DNA of 64,000 nt from Inhella proteolytica. Its GTDB lineage: Bacteria; Pseudomonadota; Gammaproteobacteria; Burkholderiales; Burkholderiaceae_C. Location of the stretch: the NCBI RefSeq assembly GCF_016093275.1, contig NZ_JAEDAK010000003.1, positions 186,001 through 250,000 of the forward strand, in the 5' to 3' direction. Numbering within the stretch: position 1 is the first letter of the stretch; every line of letters starts with the position of its first letter. A program made the position numbers and the translations under genes. Of this stretch, positions 37,613 through 48,096 are shown one piece after another. The notes under the pieces are model-generated. The model had not been told where the DNA came from. It ran no database searches and saw only the letters and a list, made by a program, of their open reading frames with translations.

Positions 37613-39946
37613 GTGGGAATCGCAATTCAGCGCTGGTTCTGCGGCGCCATTCTGGGAAGCAGTCTCCTCTTGACGGGTTGCGGCGGAGGGGACGTGGCTC
37701 AGCCCCCAGCACCCGCCGAGCAGGCAGCTGCGGCGCTGCGCGTGCGTGCCTTGTCGAGCCCCTCGGCCAGCTCGGCGGACAGCGCGGCCGTGGACCCCGA
37801 GGAAGCCGCGCGCCAGCTGTTTGAGTTCGCGCAGGTCTATTACCCCGAGTACTTTCCCGGCACACCGGCCACGGCCAGCGCGCTCGGCTACCTGTACCGC
37901 TATTACGAGAGCACCGGCATCTACCTGGGCGTGCGCGAGGGGCAGGTGTACGTGCTCGGCGGCTTTTTCGGCACCGAGATCAAGCCGGTGGGCGAGCTGA
38001 CGCAGTTCATCACCCCCCTGCCCCGCACCGCCTCGCGGCTGTGTGCGGCCGGAGCCGGGTTTGAACGCTTTGCGAGCTTCGCCCCCCAGGTAGGCAAGAA
38101 CGTCGGGCTGACGGTGGCCGGCTGCGGCGGTGCCATCGCCTCGGTGCAGTGGCGTCAAACCGGCGGCGCCAGCGTGCCGCTGCCGGCCGACAAGACGCAA
38201 ACCATCAGCTTCGACCCGCCGGAGCCCGGCAGCTACGCCTTCGAGGTGAGCTACAAGGATTCGCTCGGCGTGGAGCGCAAGGAAGCCCAGACCGTTCAGG
38301 TGGCGGCCGCCCCCAGCAGCGAAACCGCACGCCTGACCCTGCGCGCCAGCCACTCCGTGCGCATGGGCGGCAAGGTCTCGCTGCGCGCCTGGCCCAGCCT
38401 GCCGGAGGGCGACAGCCTCAAGACCATCGTCTGGACCCAGCTCGAAGGCCCGACCGTCACCCTGGACACGCGCAACCCGCGCCAGGCCCTGTTCACCGCC
38501 CCCACGGTCGCGCGCGACACCCTGATCCGCCTGCGCGCCACGCTCTACACCGCGCAAGGCAAGGTGGACAGCGACGAGGCCATGGTGCTGGTGGAATACA
38601 AGCAGCAGGCCCCGGCGAGCGACACCAATGCCATGTGGGCGGGCGACCAGATCTCGCGCACCTACCCCTACAAGCCGAACGGGCCCTACGCCAGCGTGCT
38701 GCGCAACTGCGTGTACGACCCCGGCATCTACCACTCGGGGCCGCGCTACAACGTCTGCCTGCTCAGCACCCTGCCCTTCATCGCCCAGCAAAAGGGCGGT
38801 GCCACCCCCACGGTGGACGAAGTGATGGACCGCGTGCTGGTCTCGCACGACTGGCTGGGCCGCAACTTCGAAGCCTTCCTGCGCGAGCACGACACGAATG
38901 GCGACATGCGCCGCATGCTGGGCAGCGTCACCGCCATCGTGCTTTCCACCCACATCCGGCCGTCGTTCTATTACGCCGGCACCGGGGCGATCTATCTGGA
39001 CGGCGAGTCCTTCTGGCTGACGCCCGAGGAGCGCGACACGATGAACGAGGCGCCCGACTACCGCAGCGAATTCGGCAACGCCCTGCAGTTCGACACCCTG
39101 TGGCGCTACACCAAGGACAACCAGCGCCTGTTCAAGTACTACGACCCCGCCGCGCGCATCACCCGCCCGCTGGACGAGGTGCGCAACGAGGCCACCTGGC
39201 TGATGTTCCACGAACTGACCCATGCGCTGGACTTCATGCCACCGTCCGCCTACAGCAGCCTGCAGAACTTCCGCAGCGCATGGGACAACATCTACCCGCG
39301 CTACGCGAACTACCAGCTCACATCGGACCGGGTGCAGGCGCTCTACCCGCTGAGCTCCCAGCCGATGCTGGCGCTGGGCGACGTGCTGTTCCGCGGCAAG
39401 ACAGCCACCGCCCAGCAAAAGGCCTACACGCCCGCCGACATCGCCGGCTTCTTCGCCCCCGACCTGGCGACGGACGACTACGCCTACTCCACCTCGCGCG
39501 AAGACACCGCGATGACGCTGGAGGAGTTCCTGATGCAACGGCGCCAGGGCATCCGGCGCGACTTCGCCATTTCCGACGATTTCCCGACCGGCGCCACCGG
39601 TTCCAGCATCATCGTGCGCTGGGGCCAGCGCGGCCGCATCGGCGAACCCGCCATCCGCCCACGGGCGCGCGCCGTGGTGGCCGACCTGGCGCCCTGGGCC
39701 GGTGAGAACGAAGTCGATCTGCTGCCTGCGCCCATTGCCATGCGTGCCGGCGAAAGCTGGACGGCCAATCTGGAGCAGCCCGCCGCTGCGCCGCGCGTGA
39801 AGGCCCAGGCGGCAGCCCTGCCGACGCTGACGCAATGGCAACAGTTGCAGGCCGAGCGCCGTGTCATGCAGATGCGCCACAGCGGCCCCGACAAACCGCT
39901 GCCGCCTGCCCCGGCGGGTTGGCAGAGCACCGCGCCGCGGCGCTGA
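37613..39946 (+). CDS. large HExxH lipoprotein, putative zinc metallopeptidase
   Basis: 777 residues. The start is GTG at 37613 with GGGAG 6 nt upstream. Residues 1–23 are a lipoprotein signal (LLLTGC, Cys23), then a low-complexity Ala/Ser part, a FAQVYYPEYFPG–LGVREGQVYVLGG segment, two Ig-like beta regions (about 135–340) and a helical catalytic region with MFHELTHALDF (H533, E534, H537). Two adjacent acidic residues later (TTSRED-like, EEFLMQRR) could give the third ligand. I do not recognise a named peptidase family. It is probably anchored in the outer membrane and faces the periplasm or the medium. It is divergent from parC over 142 nt. Confidence 0.6.
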   Translation: MGIAIQRWFCGAILGSSLLLTGCGGGDVAQPPAPAEQAAAALRVRALSSPSASSADSAAVDPEEAARQLFEFAQVYYPEYFPGTPATASALGYLYRYYESTGIYLGVREGQVYVLGGFFGTEIKPVGELTQFITPLPRTASRLCAAGAGFERFASFAPQVGKNVGLTVAGCGGAIASVQWRQTGGASVPLPADKTQTISFDPPEPGSYAFEVSYKDSLGVERKEAQTVQVAAAPSSETARLTLRASHSVRMGGKVSLRAWPSLPEGDSLKTIVWTQLEGPTVTLDTRNPRQALFTAPTVARDTLIRLRATLYTAQGKVDSDEAMVLVEYKQQAPASDTNAMWAGDQISRTYPYKPNGPYASVLRNCVYDPGIYHSGPRYNVCLLSTLPFIAQQKGGATPTVDEVMDRVLVSHDWLGRNFEAFLREHDTNGDMRRMLGSVTAIVLSTHIRPSFYYAGTGAIYLDGESFWLTPEERDTMNEAPDYRSEFGNALQFDTLWRYTKDNQRLFKYYDPAARITRPLDEVRNEATWLMFHELTHALDFMPPSAYSSLQNFRSAWDNIYPRYANYQLTSDRVQALYPLSSQPMLALGDVLFRGKTATAQQKAYTPADIAGFFAPDLATDDYAYSTSREDTAMTLEEFLMQRRQGIRRDFAISDDFPTGATGSSIIVRWGQRGRIGEPAIRPRARAVVADLAPWAGENEVDLLPAPIAMRAGESWTANLEQPAAAPRVKAQAAALPTLTQWQQLQAERRVMQMRHSGPDKPLPPAPAGWQSTAPRR

Positions 39947-39969
39947 TTCAGGACGTCAGACGCTCCGCA

Positions 39970-40500
39970 TCATTCCAGGCCCATCGCCACCCGGGCCTGG
40001 TACTCGCGATCCAGCAGGGACATGACGATCAGGCTGTCGTAGCCGTCCGCGCCATCCAGGGTGACGCGCACCGACTCGCGCAGCCGCCCTTCCTCGACGA
40101 AGCCTTCGCTGAGGTAGAGCTGGTGCGCCCGCTCGTTCAGCGCCTTCACGTCCAGCCAGAAGCGGTGTGCGTGCATCTGCGTGAAGGCAAGCTTCTTCAA
40201 CAAGCGCACACAGGCCCTGCCCAGGCCCTGGCCCTTGGTCTGCAGCACCAGGCGCTTGAGCTCGATCGAGCCATGCGGGTTGCGGCAGCCCTGCAGGATG
40301 ACGAAGCCCAGGCGGTCCTGTTCCGGGCTTTCGACGATGAAGTGCCGGCAATCCGGAAAGCGGATCGCCCCTTCGTGCTGGGTGCGCTCCCAGGGGGTAA
40401 TGAAGGGGCGGTTGGCACCGTCCTGCTCCACGCTGACGACCCAGTCCAGGTCGCTCAGCATGGTGGGGCGCAGGCGGGGGGTCACAAATCGCTCAACCAT
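39970..40500 (-). CDS. GNAT-family N-acetyltransferase
   Basis: 176 residues from the ATG at 40500 (an in-frame GTG four codons earlier is possible). IELKRLVLQTKGQGLGRACVRLLKKLAF holds the QGLGRA acetyl-CoA loop, and WLDVKALNERAHQLYLSEGFVEEGRLRES is the typical RimJ/RimL-like end. The substrate is unknown. It converges on the lipoprotein gene with 23 nt between and no visible terminator. Confidence 0.85.
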   Translation of the reverse strand: MVERFVTPRLRPTMLSDLDWVVSVEQDGANRPFITPWERTQHEGAIRFPDCRHFIVESPEQDRLGFVILQGCRNPHGSIELKRLVLQTKGQGLGRACVRLLKKLAFTQMHAHRFWLDVKALNERAHQLYLSEGFVEEGRLRESVRVTLDGADGYDSLIVMSLLDREYQARVAMGLE

Positions 40501-40547
40501 TGGTGGGTTCACCTTGCTCTCAAAGGCTGCAGCTTGACCAGGTTCTT

Positions 40548-41155
40548 TCAGCCACGGTCGTCACGCTCAGCCCAGGCCTGCCAAGGGCGAAGCCCCTCCT
40601 GCAAACCATGAGGCTCTAGCTCCAGGTCTCCGACAGGGATGTGAATGGCACGGGCTTCATCCCATGGATGGACCTTGAGGGGCAGAACAAGCCCAAGCAG
40701 CCAGTGCCTTCTGATCGGAACATGACTCGGCACGCGAACCTGCAGGAACGGTTGCTTCGACTCCTTCGACTGGACGACGTCAAGGCCCGAAATGTCACGC
40801 CAGGGAATCAGGCCGCGCCCAACCACGCTAACGCCGCGGGCGTCGAAACGAACTGCAAACCCTTGCCAATGCGCCTTCCACATCAAGCGGAGCGCGGTAA
40901 CCACCCCATGCACCATGCCCAGTGCAGCGCAGAGCATGGCCAATGACATTGCCACAAGCACAGTGACAGAAACGTAATTCCAGAAGGTCACCAACTCGGC
41001 GCGCTTCAACAGGACTGCATAAATGAGCCCGGGCACAAACAGCAGCAGGGGAAGAAATGTGGCGACGTACAAGTACCGGACAAAGGCACCAGGGGCGAAG
41101 CTGATTACGAAATCCGGCCCGCCCGGGCCAGATTGGACAGGTGGATCCCCTCTGC

Positions 41156-41159
<4 letters not shown>
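40548..41159 (-). CDS. membrane protein with PH-like domain, hypothetical
   Basis: 203 residues with two transmembrane helices (about 28–50 and 63–86) followed by a beta-rich cytoplasmic segment (VRFDARGVSVVGRGLIPWRDISGLDVVQ), the pattern of bacterial PH-like domains that sit at the membrane. The start is TTG at 41159, overlapping the parE stop (TTGA), with the GAGGTGG of the parE end serving as ribosome site; no other good start precedes the first helix. Function unknown. Confidence 0.55.
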
Positions 41160-43111
<1,952 letters not shown>

Positions 43112-43164
43112 GACTGTCCCAGTGAAGGGCGCGGATTCTAGGAAGCGCCCAGAATCGCCCCCCT

Positions 43165-44367
43165 ATGTCGCACCCGAAGCACCCTTCTGCCACCCAGATC
43201 CTGGCCTGTGGCGCCGCCATCGTCACCCTCTCGATGGGCATCCGGCACGGCTTCGGCCTGTGGCTCCAGCCCATCACCCTGGAGCGCGGCTGGACGCGGG
43301 AGGACTTCGCCCTCGCCCTGGCGCTGCAGAACCTGGTCTGGGGCGCCATTGGCCCACTGGTCGGGATCTGGGCCGACCGGGTCGGGGCCCTGAAGCCCTT
43401 GCTGGCGGGGGCCCTGCTGTATGCCCTGGGCTTGGCCGGCATGGGCCTGGCGAACACACCCGCCCTGTTCGCCCTGGCCGCGGGGCTGCTCATCGGGGTG
43501 GCGCAGTCGGGCACCACCTATGCCGTGGTGTACGGCGTCATCGGCCGCCAGCTGGACCCTGCCAAGCGCAGCTGGGCCATGGGCGTGACGGCCAGCGCCG
43601 GCAGCTTCGGCCAGTTCCTGATGCTGCCGATCGAGCACCGGCTGATCGAGGCCTTCGGCTGGCAGCCCAGCCTGTTCCTGCTGGCCGGCGCGGTGCTCTT
43701 GATCTTGCCCCTGGCCTTGGGCCTGCGTGAGCCCCGCTTGCAGGCCGGCGGACCGCGCCAAGGCGCGCTGGCTGCGCTGAAGGAGGCCGTGGCCACCCCG
43801 AGCTTCCTGTGGCTGACGGCCGGCTACTTCGTCTGCGGCTTCCAGGTCGTGTTCATCGGCGTGCACCTGCCGGCCTATCTGAAGGACCAGGGGCTTTCGG
43901 CCGGCGTGGCCACCTGGGCGCTGGCGCTGATCGGGCTCTTCAATGTGTTCGGCACCTACGCTGCGGGCGCGCTGGGCCAGCGTTTCCCGAAGCGCTTCAT
44001 CCTGTCCTTCATCTACGCCGCGCGCTCGGTGGCCATCGTCACTTTCATCACCCTGCCCATCAGCCCGGCCACGGTGTACGTGTTTTCGGCGGTGATGGGG
44101 CTGCTGTGGCTCTCCACCATCCCGCCCACCAATGCCACGGTGGCGCAGATCTTTGGCGTGGCCCACTTGTCGATGCTGGGCGGCATGGTGTTCTTCAGCC
44201 ACCAGATCGGCAGCTTCCTGGGCGTGTGGCTGGGCGGCTTGCTGTACGAGCAGACGGGCAGCTACCAGGTCGTTTGGTGGATTGCCATTGCGCTGGGCGT
44301 GTTCGCCGCGCTCGCCAACCTGCCCGTGCGCGAGCAGGCGCTGCAGCGCCAACCCGTGGCGGCCTGA
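43165..44367 (+). CDS. MFS transporter (OFA/monocarboxylate-type)
   Basis: 400 residues with about 12 hydrophobic helices in two halves. MGIRHGFGLWLQPITLERGWTREDFALALALQNL is characteristic of the OFA/MCT-like major facilitator branch, and GIWADRVG is the loop 2–3 signature. It is predicted to carry small organic anions across the inner membrane; the substrate cannot be told from sequence. Its stop overlaps the ATG of the next small gene (TGATG). Confidence 0.88.
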   Translation: MSHPKHPSATQILACGAAIVTLSMGIRHGFGLWLQPITLERGWTREDFALALALQNLVWGAIGPLVGIWADRVGALKPLLAGALLYALGLAGMGLANTPALFALAAGLLIGVAQSGTTYAVVYGVIGRQLDPAKRSWAMGVTASAGSFGQFLMLPIEHRLIEAFGWQPSLFLLAGAVLLILPLALGLREPRLQAGGPRQGALAALKEAVATPSFLWLTAGYFVCGFQVVFIGVHLPAYLKDQGLSAGVATWALALIGLFNVFGTYAAGALGQRFPKRFILSFIYAARSVAIVTFITLPISPATVYVFSAVMGLLWLSTIPPTNATVAQIFGVAHLSMLGGMVFFSHQIGSFLGVWLGGLLYEQTGSYQVVWWIAIALGVFAALANLPVREQALQRQPVAA

Positions 44368-44486
44368 TGCTGCGCAAGCTGATGTTTGGCCTGCTCGCCC
44401 TGCTGGTGCTGGGCGCCGTGCTGCTGGCCTGGATCGACCCGGCCTTGATGCAGGCCCTGGCGGAGGGTGTTCGTGGCTGCTTCTGA
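44367..44486 (+). CDS. 39-residue single-helix membrane protein, hypothetical
   Basis: A short frame of 39 codons whose ATG shares a base with the MFS stop and whose end overlaps the methyltransferase start by 14 nt. MLRKLMFGLLALLVLGAVLL is a basic N-terminus with one membrane helix, then [18 protein letters not shown]. The tight coupling on both sides and the membrane-like composition argue for a real gene, but there is no family I recognise. It might also be a translational bridge. Confidence 0.45.
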   Translation: MLRKLMFGLLALLVLGAVLLAWIDPALMQALAEGVRGCF

Positions 44487-45027
44487 CTGGGTAAGACGCT
44501 GGGCGCCGCAGTGGCACGCCGGCATGAGGGCGCTGGACCTGGCCTGCGGCGGCGGGCGCCACAGCCGGCTGTTGCTGGAGCACGGGCTTCATGTCACTGC
44601 GGTGGACCGCGACGCCGAGGCCCTGCTGCTGGTTCCCGAACCCGCCCGGGTGCTGTGCGCCGACCTGGAAAGCGGCCCCTGGCCGCTTGATGGCGAGCAG
44701 TTCGATCTCGTGCTGGTGACGAACTACCTCTGGCGCCCGCTGCTGCCGCGCATCGTCGACAGCGTGGCCGAGGGCGGCTGGCTGGTCTACGAGACCTTCG
44801 CAGTCGGCCAGGAACTACTGGGCCGGCCGCGCAACCCCGATTTCCTGCTGCAGCCTGGGGAGTTGTTGGCTGCGTGCCAGGGCAAGCTCCATGTGCTGGC
44901 CTACGAAGACGGCATCGTCAACGGCGCCCGGATCCAGCGCGTTGCCGCGCGCCACCTGCGGCCGCATGAGTCACCGCCCGTCTGGCCGCTCCTAGAATCT
45001 CCGGCTCCCCAGGAATCCGCCCCATGA
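44473..45027 (+). CDS. class I SAM-dependent methyltransferase
   Basis: 184 residues. [19 protein letters not shown] is the SAM-binding motif I and [11 protein letters not shown] is motif II. The start is GTG at 44473, which has GGAGGG 6 nt upstream; a GTG two codons earlier lies closer to that site. The family is TehB/UbiE-like with an unknown acceptor. It overlaps dapA by 4 nt (ATGA), placing it in a MFS–small protein–methyltransferase–dapA–bamC run. Confidence 0.82.
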   Translation: MAASDWVRRWAPQWHAGMRALDLACGGGRHSRLLLEHGLHVTAVDRDAEALLLVPEPARVLCADLESGPWPLDGEQFDLVLVTNYLWRPLLPRIVDSVAEGGWLVYETFAVGQELLGRPRNPDFLLQPGELLAACQGKLHVLAYEDGIVNGARIQRVAARHLRPHESPPVWPLLESPAPQESAP

Positions 45028-45905
45028 AATCCATCCACGGCAGCATCGTCGCCCTCGTCACCCCCATGCACGCCGATGGCGCGATCGATTACGCCAAGCT
45101 GCGCTCCCTGATCGACTGGCACATCGCCGAAGGCACGAACGTGATCGGCGTGGTCGGCACCACGGGCGAGTCGCCCACGGTGAGCATGGAGGAAAACTGC
45201 GAGGTCATCCGTGTGGCGGTGGAGCATGCGGCCGGCCGCGTGCCCATCCTGGCCGGAACCGGCGCCAACGCCACACGCGAGGCCATCGAGCTGGCCCGCT
45301 ACGCCAAGCAGGTGGGCGCCAGCGCACACCTGAGCGTGGTGCCCTACTACAACAAACCCAGCCAGGACGGCATCTACGCCCACTTCAAGGCCATCACCGA
45401 GGCCGTCGACCTGCCGCTGATGCTCTACAACGTGCCCGGCCGCACCGTGGCCGATATGGCTCCCGAGACTGCACTGCGCTGCGCCGCGCTGCCGGGCGTG
45501 TTCGGCATCAAAGAAGCCACCGGCAACATCGAGCGCGCGGCCTGGCTGATCAAGCACGCCCCCGAGGGCTTCGCCATCTACAGCGGCGACGACGGGACCG
45601 CCCTGGCCCTGATGTTGATGGGCGGCGCCGGCGTGGTCAGCGTGACCAGCAACGTTGCGCCGAAGCTGATGGCCCAGATGTGTGCCGTCGCCCGCGCCGG
45701 TGAAGTGGCCAAGGCCACCGCGCTGCACTTCCAGTTGCTGGCCCTGCACAAGCAGCTCTTCTGTGAACCCAGCCCGGCCCCCACGAAATGGGCGCTGAGC
45801 CGCCTGGGCCACATCGAGAACAATCTGCGTCTGCCCCTGCTCCCGCTCACCCCCGCCGGCCAGAGTGCCGTCGAAGCGGCGATGCGCGACGCGCATTTGC
45901 TCTAA
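45024..45905 (+). CDS. dapA: 4-hydroxy-tetrahydrodipicolinate synthase
   Basis: 293 residues. GTTGES (45–50) binds pyruvate carboxylate, YNVPGRT holds the catalytic Tyr, and GIKEATGN the Schiff-base Lys. It condenses pyruvate and aspartate semialdehyde at the start of the diaminopimelate branch; asd, which makes that substrate, is also in the window. The order dapA–bamC is conserved across proteobacteria. Confidence 0.97.
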   Translation: MKSIHGSIVALVTPMHADGAIDYAKLRSLIDWHIAEGTNVIGVVGTTGESPTVSMEENCEVIRVAVEHAAGRVPILAGTGANATREAIELARYAKQVGASAHLSVVPYYNKPSQDGIYAHFKAITEAVDLPLMLYNVPGRTVADMAPETALRCAALPGVFGIKEATGNIERAAWLIKHAPEGFAIYSGDDGTALALMLMGGAGVVSVTSNVAPKLMAQMCAVARAGEVAKATALHFQLLALHKQLFCEPSPAPTKWALSRLGHIENNLRLPLLPLTPAGQSAVEAAMRDAHLL

Positions 45906-45938
45906 TCCGCCTCTTTCCCAAGTCAGGACTGCCCTGCC

Positions 45939-47063
45939 GTGACGCGTTTTCCCCTCCGTGCCCTGAGTCTTGCCCTTGCCGCCGCGCTGGGCGGCTGCAG
46001 CTCGTTCGACCCCCTGTTCAACAACGACAAGGTCGATTACCGCACCCAGTCCAAGCAGACCCCTGGCCTGGAGGTTCCGCCCGATCTGAGCCAGCTGCAG
46101 CGCCAGGCCCCGCTGGGCGCGGCCGGCAGCGTCAGCGCCGCCGCCCTGGCCACCCAGCCCACGGCCGTGGCCGTGAACACCAACCAGGTGGCGCTGAACA
46201 GCGTGCCGGGCGCCGAGATCGTGCGGGTTGGTGCGGTGCGCCTGATCCGCACCAGCATGAGCCCCGAGGAAGTCTGGCCCGTGACCCGCGCCTTCTGGAC
46301 CGAGCTGGGCTTTGACCTGCCCAAGGACCAGGCCGATGTGGGGGTGCTGGAAACCGACTGGAAAGAAAACCGCGCCAAGCTGCCGAAGGACTTCATCCGC
46401 CGCACCATCGGCACGGTGCTGGAAGGCCTGTATTCCACCGGCGAGCGCGACCAGTTCCGCACCCGCCTGGAGCGCGTGGACGGCAAGACCGAGATCACCG
46501 TGACGCACCGCGGCATGCACGAGGTCTACACCAACGCGCAGCGCGACCAGGTGGTGTGGACGCCGCGCCCGGCTGACACCGAACTGGAAGCCGAGATGCT
46601 CAGCCGCTTGCTGCTGCGCCTGGGCGGCAAGGCCCCGGTGGCCCTGGCCGAAGCCGGCAAGGCCCCGGCAGCCACCCCCCCCAGCGCACCGGCCGTCGAT
46701 CCGGCCAAGCTGGCGCTGAGCGAGGTGCCCAACGAAATCAAGCTGGGTGACGACTTCGAGAAGGCCTGGCGCCGTGTCGGCCAGTCGCTTGATCGCCATG
46801 GCTTCACCGTGGAAGACCGCGACCGCCGCGCCGGCCTCTTCTTCCTGCGCTATGCCGACCCGAGCCAGGCCGGCAAAGACGAGCCCAATTTCCTGCAGCG
46901 CCTGTTCTCGTCCGACAAGGGCCCGACCACCGGCCGCTACCGCGTGGCCGTGAAGAGCGATGCCAAGGGCTCGGTCGTCAGCGTGCAGGACAGCCAGGGC
47001 GTGCAGCAGACCAACGACAACGCCAAGCGCATCCTGGCCCTGCTGCTGCAAGACCTGCGCTGA
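45939..47063 (+). CDS. bamC: outer membrane protein assembly factor BamC
   Basis: 374 residues from a GTG. Lipoprotein signal with LGGC (Cys20), then the unstructured N-terminal part that binds BamD (VDYRTQSKQTPGLEVPPDLSQL, the conserved lasso), and two helix-grip domains (about 90–225 and 255–374). It is part of the BAM complex at the inner face of the outer membrane. It follows dapA after 33 nt and ends at a strong terminator. Confidence 0.93.
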   Translation: MTRFPLRALSLALAAALGGCSSFDPLFNNDKVDYRTQSKQTPGLEVPPDLSQLQRQAPLGAAGSVSAAALATQPTAVAVNTNQVALNSVPGAEIVRVGAVRLIRTSMSPEEVWPVTRAFWTELGFDLPKDQADVGVLETDWKENRAKLPKDFIRRTIGTVLEGLYSTGERDQFRTRLERVDGKTEITVTHRGMHEVYTNAQRDQVVWTPRPADTELEAEMLSRLLLRLGGKAPVALAEAGKAPAATPPSAPAVDPAKLALSEVPNEIKLGDDFEKAWRRVGQSLDRHGFTVEDRDRRAGLFFLRYADPSQAGKDEPNFLQRLFSSDKGPTTGRYRVAVKSDAKGSVVSVQDSQGVQQTNDNAKRILALLLQDLR

Positions 47064-47073
47064 AGCTTCAAGC

Positions 47074-47107
47074 AAAGGCCGGCCCTGGTGACAGGGCCGG
47101 CCTTTTT
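47074..47107 (+). terminator. intrinsic terminator after bamC
   Basis: A long GC-rich stem (AAGGCCGGCCCT/AGGGCCGGCCTT, loop of 6) followed by TTTTT, 12 nt after the bamC stop. It closes the MFS–dapA–bamC transcript. Confidence 0.93.
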
Positions 47108-47124
47108 CATTGCGAATCGCCAGA

Positions 47125-47157
47125 AAGACAAAGGCCACCTTGCGGTGGCCCTTGTCT
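47125..47157 (-). terminator. terminator-like hairpin after small lipoprotein gene
   Basis: AAGACAA plus GGCCACC pair with GGTGGCC plus TTGTCTT around one A·C mismatch and a 4-nt loop. On the minus strand it is followed by a T-rich tract. It lies about 45 nt past the lipoprotein stop and faces the bamC terminator. Confidence 0.7.
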
Positions 47158-47202
47158 TGATGCGACCCGGCGACAAGCGCCGGGTCCGCGATCTCGTGCT
47201 TC

Positions 47203-47409
47203 TTAGTTGCTGGCGGGAGCCGAGGCAGCTTCAGCAGCGGCGGGAGCCGAAGCGTCAGCTGCGGGGGCCGAAGCCATTTCCGAAGCAGCGGGAGCCGGGG
47301 CGGCAACCGGAGCGGGCTCAGCAGCCGGAGCCGGAGCTTCTTCCTTCTTGCTGCAAGCGGCGAGGGCGACGGCGGCCAGCAGGGAAGCCATCAGGATCGA
47401 CTTTTTCAT
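47203..47409 (-). CDS. small Ala/Pro-rich lipoprotein
   Basis: 68 residues. Lipobox LAAC (Cys19) after MKKSILMASLLAAVALAAC, then SKKEEAP and a low-complexity Ala/Pro/Glu tail with a repeated SAPAAD/SAPAAA pattern. The mature part is probably disordered and may sit in the periplasm tethered to the outer membrane. No catalytic residues. It has a promoter-like site 155 nt upstream, so the mRNA should have a long leader. Confidence 0.8.
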   Translation of the reverse strand: MKKSILMASLLAAVALAACSKKEEAPAPAAEPAPVAAPAPAASEMASAPAADASAPAAAEAASAPASN

Positions 47410-47495
47410 TGGGGTCCTCTAGAAGACAGGATGGAAAAACAAAATCACCGGTAATTTCGCGGAACCCGCACCAACCGGCGTGGGGTCCAAACCCA

Positions 47496-47513
47496 GCCGG
47501 TGTCCCCACCGGC
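47496..47513 (-). other. hairpin in leader of small lipoprotein gene
   Basis: GCCGGTG/CACCGGC (47496–47502 with 47507–47513, 4-nt loop) within the untranslated stretch between the promoter-like site and the lipoprotein ATG. With no T run, it is more likely a leader structure than a terminator. Confidence 0.5.
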
Positions 47514-47560
47514 TAAGCAAGACATCAGAAACCTCGAGCGCCTCTGCTGCCTAGCCCGCC

Positions 47561-47590
47561 ATTATAGGAAGGGAAAACACCGCTTCTTAA
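47561..47590 (-). promoter_or_regulatory. strong sigma70-like promoter for small lipoprotein gene
   Basis: A consensus TATAAT (-10, 47561–47566) preceded after 18 nt by TTAAGA (-35, 47585–47590; four of six matches). It overlaps the end of the upstream gene (stop at 47587) and would start RNA near 47554, about 145 nt before the ATG at 47409. Confidence 0.65.
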
Positions 47591-48096
47591 AGGCCGAGTT
47601 GGGTGAATGGCCAGGCCGGCGAAGAGCGTTGTGCAATTGCATCAAACAGTTCGAACGCCGCGTGCCGATCCGCCGCCAGATGGGGGCCGGCACGCGTCCA
47701 GCGCGCCCGGCCATGTTCCAACTCCAGCAGGCGCAGCACCGGGCCATGGTCGGTGGCCAGCAGGCCGGTGGGCCAGTCCGGCCCTACCTCGCCGGGGTCG
47801 AAGTCGGCAACGCGCAGCACATGGTCGTAATGGGCGCGCCACTGCATGAAGCGCGGATGCCGACGCGCGCAGGCCTGGTAGTCGGGTGCCAGCATCTCCA
47901 GATGCCGCCCACCCCGACCCCAGTGGCCCAGGGCCTCCAGCACCGCGGCGTCGGACCAAGGCCAATGCACGAAGTCCGGGTCCAGCACGACCAGGCGCCG
48001 GTTGCCCTCGTTCAAGGCCTCCAGCAGCAAGACCTTGAGGCCGGCCTCAATTGCCACCCAGCCTTCCAGCCGGCCACTCTCGCCTTCAAGGTTCAT
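47587..48096 (-). CDS. conserved hypothetical protein downstream of RoxA-like oxygenase
   Basis: 169 residues from the ATG at 48096, which overlaps the stop of the oxygenase gene (TGATG); an in-frame ATG nine codons upstream is the alternative. EGWVAIEAGLKVLLLEALNEGNRRLVVLDPDFVHWPWSDAAVLEAL looks like an alpha/beta domain, and GRGGRHLEMLAPDYQACARRHPRFMQWR follows. No family is recognised and no signal or membrane segment is seen. The tight overlap suggests a role linked to the oxygenase. Confidence 0.6.
   Translation of the reverse strand: MNLEGESGRLEGWVAIEAGLKVLLLEALNEGNRRLVVLDPDFVHWPWSDAAVLEALGHWGRGGRHLEMLAPDYQACARRHPRFMQWRAHYDHVLRVADFDPGEVGPDWPTGLLATDHGPVLRLLELEHGRARWTRAGPHLAADRHAAFELFDAIAQRSSPAWPFTQLGL

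Noticed and set aside
35146-37824. 892-codon plus-strand frame over parC
   Set aside because: Antisense shadow of parC; no domain and atypical composition.
37442-39880. 812-codon minus-strand frame over the HExxH lipoprotein
   Set aside because: The plus strand has a lipoprotein signal, a good ribosome site and a coherent fold; the minus frame is Gly/Val/His-rich filler.
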